NCBI RefSeq assembly: GCF_900215205.1
Contig: NZ_OBDY01000010.1
Location: 207,862-271,861 of the forward strand
Direction of reading: 5' to 3'
Source: Paractinoplanes atraurantiacus
GTDB taxonomy: Bacteria; Actinomycetota; Actinomycetes; Mycobacteriales; Micromonosporaceae
Length of the DNA: 64,000 nt
Positions 24,517 to 32,451 of this stretch are shown one piece after another (the stretch's first letter is position 1; every line of letters starts with the position of its first letter). The notes below the pieces were generated by a model. It ran no database searches. It saw only the letters and a program-made list of their open reading frames with translations, and was not told where the DNA came from. The position numbers and the translations under genes were made by a program.

Positions 24517-26414
24517 CCCTGACCGAGGCTCGCCCGGCCGAGCGGACGCGCCCGGTGTACGCACCGGCGAGAAGCCGGCCGATGTGGTGCGCCGCCTCCC
24601 TGACCGTCGCGGGGGCGGCCGGGGCGGCGCTGCTGGTGGCCGCCAACCGGGCCGCCGAGTGGGACCGCGGCACCCAGTTCGGCCTGTTCTGGCTGGGCAT
24701 GCTGGTCTTCACGCTGCCCGCCGCCGGCTGGGCGGTGCGCCGGTCGACCAGCACACGGCTGCGCGTCGCCGTGCTGGCCGGGTACGCCGGCTTCACGTTT
24801 CTGCCCAAGCTGCTGCGCAACCCGTTCGGGCCGCTCTACCACGACGAGTTCGCCCACTGGCGGCAGAGCAAGGAGATCCTGCTCGACGGCCGCCTCTTCG
24901 AGCAGAACCCGATCGTCAAGGTGGTCGGTGACTTCCCCGGCCTGCACTCGACGGTTGCCTCGGTCAGCGCGCTGACCGGCATCTCGATCTGGCACGCGGC
25001 GCTGCTCGTGCTGGCCGCCGCCCACGTGCTCGTGGTGCTGGGCGTGACCGTACTGGCCGAGGAGATCTGGCAGGACGGCCGGATCGCCGCCGTTTCCGCG
25101 ATCATCTACAGCCTGAACAGCTCGTTCCTGTTCTTCGACACCCAGTTCGGCTACGAGTCGCTGGCGATCGCGCTGCTGGTGTGGACGCTGGTGGCGCTGC
25201 ACCGGGCGATGCGCGGCCCGGCCCGCCGCTCCCGCGCCGGCTGGGCCGCGGTGACCGTGATGCTCTCCGGCGCCACCATCGCCACCCACCACCTGACCGC
25301 CATCGCCCTGATCGCCGTCATGATCATCATCTGCCTGGTGGTCACCGTCCGGGCCGTGCGCCGGGGCACGCCGGTCGCGGTGCCACTGACCGCGTGGGGG
25401 CTCACCCTGGCCGCGGCGGCGCTGGTCGTGGCCTGGCTGGTGCTGGTCGCGCCGCGCACCACCGGCTATCTCGACCCGTACCTGGCCCGGGCCCTCGACC
25501 AGATCGCCGGGATGGCCGGCGACGGCGGCGGTGGCGGCCGGACACTGTTCCGCGCGTCGGTCGCACCCTGGTGGGAGCAGGCGGCCGCGTTCGGGGCGCA
25601 GGGCCTGGCCGCGGTCGCGATGGCGGCCGCCGCGCTGCGCCTGCGCCGGGGCCACGGCACCGAGCCGGTGGCCCGCAGCGGCGCGCTGGCGATGCTCGTG
25701 CTCGGCGCGTTCTACTTCCCGGCCGCCCTGCTGATCCTCACCCCGTCCGGCGCCGAGGGCGCGCGGCGGTCGTGGGCGTTCAGCTACCTGGGCATCGCGC
25801 TGGTCGTCGCGCCGCTGGTGGTGGCGCTGCTCGACCGCCCGGTGAGCAGGCTCGGCAAGACCACCGCGGCCGCCCTGCTGCTCGCCGTCGGCGCGATCGC
25901 GATGATCGGCAACACCGCGGCCGGGATGAACCCGTCCTACCGCTTCCCCGGCCCGCCGGTCTTCGGCTCGGACACCCGCTCGTCCATTCCCGAGGTGCGG
26001 GCGGCGTCGGCCTGGCTGCGCGCCACACAGGGACGCGAGCTGCGGATCGTGGCCGACCGCTACTCCGGCTTGATCTTCGGCTCGTACGGCGGGCAGAACC
26101 CGGTCACCGGCTCGGTCACCTTCCCCACGTACGACCTCTATCTCACCCAGCCCGGCCAGCCCGCGCCGCGGCAGCTGATCCAGCAGCTCAGCGCGTGGCG
26201 GTTCGGCTACCTGATCGTCGACAAGCGGATGGCCCGGGAGGTGCCGGAGATCCAGATCTACTTCGAGACCAACGAGCCGGTCCCGCACGACGGGCGGCCC
26301 GCGTTCACGCTCGGCCAGCTGACCAAGTTCGACCGCACACCGTGGACCATCAAGATCTACGACAGCGGCAACATCGCGATCTACCGCTTCGACTTCGCGC
26401 GGGCCGGACGATGA
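24513..26414 (+). CDS. Multi-pass membrane protein, probable GT-C glycosyltransferase or polymerase
   Basis: 633 residues with about ten to eleven hydrophobic helices. The first large loop contains YHDEFAHWRQSKEILLDGRLFEQNP, where a DE pair in the first extracytoplasmic loop is typical of GT-C enzymes. A soluble C-terminal domain of about 160 residues follows. The fold suggests a lipid-phosphosugar-dependent glycosyltransferase or Wzy-like polymerase, which is inference. The start overlaps the GT4 stop (ATGA) and the stop overlaps the next start the same way. Confidence 0.75.
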   Translation: MTLTEARPAERTRPVYAPARSRPMWCAASLTVAGAAGAALLVAANRAAEWDRGTQFGLFWLGMLVFTLPAAGWAVRRSTSTRLRVAVLAGYAGFTFLPKLLRNPFGPLYHDEFAHWRQSKEILLDGRLFEQNPIVKVVGDFPGLHSTVASVSALTGISIWHAALLVLAAAHVLVVLGVTVLAEEIWQDGRIAAVSAIIYSLNSSFLFFDTQFGYESLAIALLVWTLVALHRAMRGPARRSRAGWAAVTVMLSGATIATHHLTAIALIAVMIIICLVVTVRAVRRGTPVAVPLTAWGLTLAAAALVVAWLVLVAPRTTGYLDPYLARALDQIAGMAGDGGGGGRTLFRASVAPWWEQAAAFGAQGLAAVAMAAAALRLRRGHGTEPVARSGALAMLVLGAFYFPAALLILTPSGAEGARRSWAFSYLGIALVVAPLVVALLDRPVSRLGKTTAAALLLAVGAIAMIGNTAAGMNPSYRFPGPPVFGSDTRSSIPEVRAASAWLRATQGRELRIVADRYSGLIFGSYGGQNPVTGSVTFPTYDLYLTQPGQPAPRQLIQQLSAWRFGYLIVDKRMAREVPEIQIYFETNEPVPHDGRPAFTLGQLTKFDRTPWTIKIYDSGNIAIYRFDFARAGR

Positions 26415-27208
26415 CGACCTTCCGGCTGCTGACCGCCGGCTCGGCCGGGCTGCTCCTGCTGGCCTTCGGCCGCGGCGCGCCGCTGGTCTTCCCGGTGGTG
26501 CTGCTGGCCGTGCTGCTCGTGCTGGGCGAGCTGTGGCTGCGCGCGCTGGCCGCCGAGACCATGCCCGCCCTGGCCCGCCTCGGCCTGGCCACCGCGGCCG
26601 GCCTGGTCAGCCTGCCGTTCACCGCGATCGCCCTGCACGCGGCCGGCGTACGGATCCGGGCCGAGTCGATCACCGCCGGGCTCGGGGTGATGCTGCTCGT
26701 GGTGACCGTGGTGGTGCTGGTCCGCGAGCGGGCGGGCAAGGTGGCGGATGATCCGCGTCTGGCCCGCACCGCCCTCGCGATCGCCATCCCCGGTGTGCTC
26801 ACGCTGGTCGTGGGAATGGCGGCGGTTCAGATGTACGCCCGGATGCCGCACCCGCCGGAGCCGGGATATACGAGCCTCGCGCTGAACGGTTGGGCCGGTG
26901 ACGTCACCGGCCCCGTGCGCATCCCGGCCGGCGGCCTGATGCTGCCGCTGAGGGTGAGCAGCGCCGGTTCACCGCCCGCGGTCGAACCGCTTCGCGTCCG
27001 CGTCGGCGAGCGGCTGGTCTCGGCCCGCCCACTGCGGATCGCCGCCGACACGACGCGGGCTCTCGAGGTCTTCGTGCCGTCCCCGCCCCCGGACGGCTGC
27101 CTGCACCGCATCGAAGTCAGCCTCGGCACCACGAGCACCGTCCTCTACGGACGTGGGGTGGGGGCCGGGGCCGGTGTGGTGAGGGGGCGTGGGGTGGGGT
27201 CGTGCTGA
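26411..27208 (+). CDS. Membrane protein of the glycan cluster (four TM helices plus extracytoplasmic domain)
   Basis: 265 residues. Four hydrophobic helices in the first 150 residues are followed by a soluble beta-rich domain (YTSLALNGWAGDVTGPVRIPAGG...). The layout resembles DUF1616-type proteins found beside actinobacterial and archaeal glycan loci, but the match is not firm. It is coupled to the upstream GT-C gene by ATGA and overlaps the flippase start by seven bases, so it very likely acts in the same pathway. Confidence 0.65.
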   Translation: MTTFRLLTAGSAGLLLLAFGRGAPLVFPVVLLAVLLVLGELWLRALAAETMPALARLGLATAAGLVSLPFTAIALHAAGVRIRAESITAGLGVMLLVVTVVVLVRERAGKVADDPRLARTALAIAIPGVLTLVVGMAAVQMYARMPHPPEPGYTSLALNGWAGDVTGPVRIPAGGLMLPLRVSSAGSPPAVEPLRVRVGERLVSARPLRIAADTTRALEVFVPSPPPDGCLHRIEVSLGTTSTVLYGRGVGAGAGVVRGRGVGSC

Positions 27209-28506
27209 AGGCTGTCGCTCGGGACTCGCTGGCCCGGAACAGTGTGCTGATCATGGGGAGCACTGTGGGCACGGCCGGGCTGGGCTACCTGTACTGGCTG
27301 CTCGCGGCGCGGGAGCTGCCGCAGCCGGCCATCGGCACGGCGACCGCGCTGATCTCGGTCGCCACCGTTGTCAGCATGGTGTCCAATCTGGGCGCCGGGC
27401 ACATGTTCATCCAGCGGCTGCCCGGGGCCGGCCTGGCCGCCTGGTCGCGGATCGTCAGCGCCGGCCTGCTGCTCGGCTGCTCGTCGACCGCCCTCGCGGC
27501 GTTCCTGGCCGCGGCCCTGCTGCCCGCACTGGGCGCCAACTTCGCGTTCCTGGCCGGCGCCGGCGGGGCCCCGGCGCTGATCGTCACCGCGGTCGCGCTG
27601 ACCGCGTCGACGCTGCTCGACTACGTCTTCATCGCCCACCGGGCCAGCCACGGCATGCTCGGGCGCAACCTCGGCGTGGCCGTCGGCAAGGTGCTCACCC
27701 TGGCCGCGCTGATCTGGTGCGGCGTGGGCGGGCCGGCGGCGGTGCTGCTGGCCTGGACGGTGCCCTCGGTGGCCGTCACGGCGTACACCCTCGGGGTCAG
27801 CCTGACCCGGCTGCGTCCGGGAGCGAAACTGCGGGGCGCCGGGATCAGCGCCGAGCTGCCGCACCTGCGGAGCTCGCTGACCGGGCACCACCTGATCAAC
27901 CTGGCCCAGGCCGGGCCCAGTGCCCTGCTGCCGGTGCTGGTCACGGCCCGGCTCGGCGCCGAGGCGAACGGGCACTTCTACGTGGCCTGGATGACCGCCT
28001 CGGTGCTGTTCATGGTGTCGCCCGCGGTGGCCTCGGCCATGTACGCCGAACGGGCCAACAAGTCGGCGGCCGGCCTGCCTCGCGCCGCCCTGGTCGTGCT
28101 GGCCGTGATCGGTCTGCCGGCGCTCGTCCTGTTCACCGGCGGCGAGCAGATCCTCGGCCTGTTCAGCGCCGGCTACGCGGCCGAGGGTGAGCTGCTGCTG
28201 CGGATCCTCGTGCTGGCCGCGATCCCCGACGCGATCACCAACCTGGCCGTGGCGCACTGGCGCTCGCTCGGCCGGTACCGCCGCTGCCTGCGCCTCAACC
28301 TGCTGATGGCCGCCACCTGCCTGGCCCTGGCCTGGGTCTGGCTGCCCGGCACCGGCATCGAGGGCGCCGGCATCGCCTGGCTGGCCGGGCAGTGCGTGGG
28401 GGCTCTCGTCGTCGCCGTCATCGCCCTCCGTCGTCGTTCCCCTGGGAGAGATGTTGAAGATCCTGCACCTGTCCAACCTGTACGCGCCGATCATCGGCGG
28501 GCTTGA
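27202..28506 (+). CDS. Polysaccharide flippase-like membrane protein (MOP superfamily)
   Basis: 434 residues from GTG 27202 with about twelve transmembrane helices. The opening LARNSVLIMGSTVGTAGLGYLYWLLAAREL and the repeated helix pairs match Wzx/O-antigen flippases, which move lipid-linked oligosaccharide across the membrane. The 3' end overlaps the next glycosyltransferase gene by 56 bases, an unusually long overlap that indicates tight coupling. Confidence 0.88.
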   Translation: MLKAVARDSLARNSVLIMGSTVGTAGLGYLYWLLAARELPQPAIGTATALISVATVVSMVSNLGAGHMFIQRLPGAGLAAWSRIVSAGLLLGCSSTALAAFLAAALLPALGANFAFLAGAGGAPALIVTAVALTASTLLDYVFIAHRASHGMLGRNLGVAVGKVLTLAALIWCGVGGPAAVLLAWTVPSVAVTAYTLGVSLTRLRPGAKLRGAGISAELPHLRSSLTGHHLINLAQAGPSALLPVLVTARLGAEANGHFYVAWMTASVLFMVSPAVASAMYAERANKSAAGLPRAALVVLAVIGLPALVLFTGGEQILGLFSAGYAAEGELLLRILVLAAIPDAITNLAVAHWRSLGRYRRCLRLNLLMAATCLALAWVWLPGTGIEGAGIAWLAGQCVGALVVAVIALRRRSPGRDVEDPAPVQPVRADHRRA

Positions 28507-29668
28507 GCGCAGCATCGCCACCAGCAGCGAGGAGCTGGTCCGGCGCGGGCACGAGGTCACCGTGCTCACCCTGGCGACGCCGCGGGCGGCGCACGACGAG
28601 CTGATCAACGGGGTACGTGTGACACGCGTCCGCAGCGTGGCCACCACCGTGCTGCCGGGCATGAACGAGGACGCGTCCAAGCCGTTCCACCCGACCACGG
28701 CCGACCCGCTGACCATGGCGGCGATCCGGTCCCATCTGCGCGAGAACGACTACGACGTGGTCCACAGCCACGACTGGCTGATGTACAGCTATCTGCCGCT
28801 GCGGTTCGGCCGGCTCGGGCGGCCGCATGTGCACACCGCCCACGACTTCGGGCTCACCTGCGTCAAGAAGACCTTCACCCGCAACGACAAGACCTGCGGT
28901 GGTCCCCGGCTCGGCCGCTGCCTGCCGTGCGCCTCCGGCCAGTACGGGCGGCCCCGCGCGGCCCTGCTCACCACGGCCCTGCGCTCGCAGCGGCACCGCG
29001 GCATCGACGCGCTGACCGCGATCTCCCCGGCCGTCGCCGACGCCCTGTCGCAGGGGCGCGTGCCCGGCGACCTGCCGGTCAAGGTGATCAGCAGCCTGGT
29101 GCCGGACGGCCTCGACGAGCTGGCCCGCCGCACGCCCCGGCCGTCCTGGCTGCCGGACCGGCCCTATCTGCTGTTCGTCGGCGCGCTCGGCCCGCACAAG
29201 GGCATCGACGTGCTCTTCGACGCCTATCAGCGGCTCGGCGACGACAAGCCGCCGCTGGTCTGCGTCGGCACGCCGCGGCACGACACTCCGCCGATCCCGG
29301 AGGGAGTGGTCGTGCGGCACAACGTGCCCCACCACGAGGTGATGGCCGCCTGGCACGGCGCCGCGGCCGGCGTGGTGCCGTCCCTGCTGGAAGCCATGGG
29401 CCAGGTCGCGGTCGAGGCGCTGCTGGCCGGGGCCCCGCTCATCGCGTCGAGGACGGGCGGGCTGGCCGACATGATCCGCGACGGCGAGACCGGCCTGCAC
29501 GTGCCGCCGGGCGATCCGGTCTGGCTCGCCGCCGCCATCGTCCGGGTGCTCACCCAGCCCGGCCTGGCCGACCGGCTGCGTGTGGCCGGTCACCAGCGCG
29601 GCCTCGACTACACCGCCGCGCGCGTCGTCCCGCAGATCGAGGAGGTCTACCGTGAGTGCGTCGCCTGA
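28451..29668 (+). CDS. Glycosyltransferase family 4
   Basis: 405 residues from ATG 28451, with GGGAGAG upstream. It begins LKILHLSNLYAPIIGGLERSIA. The acceptor domain has VVHSHDWLMYSYLP and a cysteine-rich insert (CVKKTFTRNDKTCGGPRLGRC...C) common in GT4 enzymes of this type. The donor domain has LLFVGALGPHKGIDVLFDAY and VPSLLEAMGQVAVEALLAGAPLIAS. Cytoplasmic, part of the glycan locus. Confidence 0.93.
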   Translation: MLKILHLSNLYAPIIGGLERSIATSSEELVRRGHEVTVLTLATPRAAHDELINGVRVTRVRSVATTVLPGMNEDASKPFHPTTADPLTMAAIRSHLRENDYDVVHSHDWLMYSYLPLRFGRLGRPHVHTAHDFGLTCVKKTFTRNDKTCGGPRLGRCLPCASGQYGRPRAALLTTALRSQRHRGIDALTAISPAVADALSQGRVPGDLPVKVISSLVPDGLDELARRTPRPSWLPDRPYLLFVGALGPHKGIDVLFDAYQRLGDDKPPLVCVGTPRHDTPPIPEGVVVRHNVPHHEVMAAWHGAAAGVVPSLLEAMGQVAVEALLAGAPLIASRTGGLADMIRDGETGLHVPPGDPVWLAAAIVRVLTQPGLADRLRVAGHQRGLDYTAARVVPQIEEVYRECVA

Positions 29669-30875
29669 CGAAAGCCCCACCACCCGGATCGTCGTGGTCG
29701 GATCCGGCTGGCGGTTCCTCTCCGGGATCAGCTATTACACCTGCCGGCTGAGCAACGCGCTGGCCGGCCGCTACGAGGTCGGCGCGATCCTCATGCGCCA
29801 GCTGCTGCCGACCCGGCTCTACCCGGGGCGTTCCCGCGTCGGGCAGCGCCTGAACGACCTCGACTACGCGGACGGGGTGCGGGTCTTCGACGGGATCGAC
29901 TGGTGGGCCGTGCCGAGCCTGATCCGGGCCGTGCGCTTCCTGCGCACGTTCCGGCCCGACGTGCTGGTGCTGCAATGGTGGACGGGGACGGTGCTCCATT
30001 CGTACCTGATGCTGTGCTTTGTGGCCCGGCTCCTGGGCATCAAGATCGTGGTCGAGTTCCACGAGGTGCAGGACACCGGCGAGGCCGCGCACAAGTGGGC
30101 CTCGCTCTACTGCCGCAAGCTCATTCGTCCCCTGCTGCGCAGGACGGACGGCATCGTGGTCCACTCGCGCTTCGACCGGGTCGCGCTGCGGCAGACGTAC
30201 GACTTGACGGGCGTCCCGGACGAGATCGCGCTCCACGGGCCGTTCGACCACCATGTGGTTCCCGCGCCCCGAGCCGCTGCCTCCGGCCGCCGTCGCCTGC
30301 TCTTCTTCGGCACCATCCGACCGTACAAAGGCCTCGAAGATCTGATCGAAGCCTTTGCTCTCCTGCCGGACGACTACGAGCTCACCGTGGTGGGGGAGAC
30401 GTGGGAGGGCTGGACGCTGCCCGGGGACCTGATCGCAGCGTCGCCGGCCGCATCCCGCATCACCTTCGTCAACCGCTATGTCACCGACGCCGAGGTGGAC
30501 GGGTTCTTCGCGGCGGCCGATGTCGTGGTGCTGCCCTATCGGCGCAGCTCGGCCAGTGGGCCGCTCCATATCGCGATGAGTCATGGGCTGCCGGTCGTGG
30601 TCACTGCCGTGGGAGGCCTCGTGGAGGCCGCGGTGGAATACACGGGTGCTGTTTTCGCGCCCGCCGCGTCGCCTTCGGCACTGGCTTCGTCGATCGTGTC
30701 TGCCTTTTCGGAAAAAGCGGGCAGGCGGCACACCGACCCCTCCTCGTGGGAGCGGTCGGTGGCCGCCTATGAGCGCCTGTTCATGGAGATCGGCGTGGTG
30801 CCGGTCCCTCAGGACGCGGTGATCACCGCGTCGTCGAACCAGACCGTGCCCTTGTTCTCGCCCGACTTGATGTGA
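29652..30875 (+). CDS. Glycosyltransferase family 4
   Basis: 407 residues from GTG 29652, with GGAGG six bases upstream, overlapping the preceding gene by 17 bases. The N-terminal domain has VVVGSGWRFLSGISYYTCRLSNAL. The donor domain has RRLLFFGTIRPYKGLEDLIEAF and FFAAADVVVLPYRRSSASGPLHIAMSHGLPVVVT. It is the last gene of the glycan cluster. Its last 67 bases overlap the convergent GH5-like gene; codon use near the 3' end is less GC-rich than in its neighbours. Confidence 0.9.
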   Translation: MSASPDESPTTRIVVVGSGWRFLSGISYYTCRLSNALAGRYEVGAILMRQLLPTRLYPGRSRVGQRLNDLDYADGVRVFDGIDWWAVPSLIRAVRFLRTFRPDVLVLQWWTGTVLHSYLMLCFVARLLGIKIVVEFHEVQDTGEAAHKWASLYCRKLIRPLLRRTDGIVVHSRFDRVALRQTYDLTGVPDEIALHGPFDHHVVPAPRAAASGRRRLLFFGTIRPYKGLEDLIEAFALLPDDYELTVVGETWEGWTLPGDLIAASPAASRITFVNRYVTDAEVDGFFAAADVVVLPYRRSSASGPLHIAMSHGLPVVVTAVGGLVEAAVEYTGAVFAPAASPSALASSIVSAFSEKAGRRHTDPSSWERSVAAYERLFMEIGVVPVPQDAVITASSNQTVPLFSPDLM

Positions 30876-32314
30876 ACCTGCATGCTGGCCGAGCCGGCCG
30901 GGGCGACGCCGTCGACCGCCAGCTTGGTCCAGCCCACCGTGCCGTTCGGCAGCCAGTTCGAGGCCACGCCGCCCAGCCACTTGTCGTTGATGTCGAACCA
31001 GCTCAGCGCGATCTGGGTGGTGCCGGTGGTGGCGTTGCCCCGGGCCCACACCTCGGCGTGCCACTTCTGGTTCGACTTCACCGGCGTGACCGGGGCGACC
31101 CGGTAGGACGGCGAGCCGGCCGCGCTCTTGCCGGTGTTGGACATGGTCACCGACCATGACCCGGTCCGCTTCACCGCCTGGGTCTTGGTGGCCAGGCCCA
31201 GCTCGGGCAGGTACTCGCGCCACGGGCTCTGTCCGGCCGACAGCTCGAAGCCGGGGTCCATCAGGGTGGCCGGCATGGCCGCGCCGGCCCAGCCGGCCTT
31301 GACCACGGCGGCGGCCGGCTTGGCGGTGCCGTCGAGGCGGAACAGGCCGTAGTAGTACTGCCCGGGCAGCTTGGAGACGGCCGAGGTCGGGATCGAACCC
31401 TGTGCCGAGTCGACAAGCGTCCACGGCGCGACCGGCACATCGGCGATCTCGGCCGCCTCGAACACGCGGCCCAGGAAGGCCGCCTGCTCGCCCTCGGAGT
31501 TCTGCAGGGTGTTCAGGCCGGTCTCACCGATCACCATGGGGGCCGGGGCGACGGTGGCCTCGGCCTGGTTGATCATCGCGAGGGCGCGCTCGGAGTTGCC
31601 GTAGAAGTGGTAGTCGTAGTAGTCGATCGGGGACGCGGTCAGCGCTGCCTTGATCTTGGCCATGCCCTTGGCGCCCTGACCCCCGTCGACCGAGAACGTC
31701 AGCGGCATGGTGGGGAACGCGGAGCGTACGGCCGGAACGATCTTCTTGGCCCAGGCGACCGCGGCGGTGTTGTCCGGGTTGAACTCGTTCTGCAGCTCGA
31801 CCGAGATCACCCGGTTGTCGTTCTTGTACGGCGCGAGCACGGTCTTGGCCCAGGTGATGCTGCGGTCGACGTCGGTGTAGCCGTCCCACCAGTCGAAGAG
31901 CGTGAACTTGACCGACATCCCGCGGGCGCCGGCCATGTCGACGAACTGGTCGAGCCGGTTGACGTAGGTGGCCGACGGGGTGGGCCAGCCGAACGTCGTC
32001 GGGAAGACGATGATGCGGATGTTGTTGGTGCCCAGCGTGGCCGCCTTGGCCAGATCAGCGTCGATCTTGGCGGCGTCCCAGCTGGTCCACATCTTCGACC
32101 AGCCGGCGGCCGACGGGTAGTAGTTGAGGGTCTTGGCGGTCTTGACGGCGTTGAGGCGGCTGGCCAGGGTGGGCACGGACGACGTCGTGGTGGCGGCCTT
32201 GACGGTCGTGGTGGTCGTGGTCGTGGTCTTCGCGAAAGCGGCGGAGTCGACCAGGCCGATGCCCAGGAGCAGCGACGAGGCCAGCACGGCGGCGCAGTGG
32301 CGAGGGGAGATCAC
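30809..32314 (-). CDS. Secreted GH5-like glycoside hydrolase with C-terminal carbohydrate-binding domain
   Basis: 501 residues from GTG 32314. A signal peptide is followed by a Thr-rich stretch. The barrel has the acid/base motif VISVELQNEFNPDN (N-E) and the probable nucleophile in MVIGETGLN, as in clan GH-A (GH5/GH39-like). Residues about 345-501 form a beta-sandwich module (MDPGFELSAGQSPWREY... GTVWFDDAVITAS) of CBM type. It may trim or degrade the polymer made by the adjacent cluster, with which it converges and overlaps. Confidence 0.82.
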   Translation of the reverse strand: MISPRHCAAVLASSLLLGIGLVDSAAFAKTTTTTTTTVKAATTTSSVPTLASRLNAVKTAKTLNYYPSAAGWSKMWTSWDAAKIDADLAKAATLGTNNIRIIVFPTTFGWPTPSATYVNRLDQFVDMAGARGMSVKFTLFDWWDGYTDVDRSITWAKTVLAPYKNDNRVISVELQNEFNPDNTAAVAWAKKIVPAVRSAFPTMPLTFSVDGGQGAKGMAKIKAALTASPIDYYDYHFYGNSERALAMINQAEATVAPAPMVIGETGLNTLQNSEGEQAAFLGRVFEAAEIADVPVAPWTLVDSAQGSIPTSAVSKLPGQYYYGLFRLDGTAKPAAAVVKAGWAGAAMPATLMDPGFELSAGQSPWREYLPELGLATKTQAVKRTGSWSVTMSNTGKSAAGSPSYRVAPVTPVKSNQKWHAEVWARGNATTGTTQIALSWFDINDKWLGGVASNWLPNGTVGWTKLAVDGVAPAGSASMQVHIKSGENKGTVWFDDAVITAS

Positions 32315-32451
32315 CGGGTTCGTGCCCTTCAGTCAGACGAATGGGGTGCGGAAGTGACCCTCAATTCGGCGGACTGCCTGCCGGGTGTCGAAGAGTGCTG
32401 ATTGCATCGCGGTTGCGCCGCGGTGCGTCCCGGTTGTCAAGGCACCTGTGA

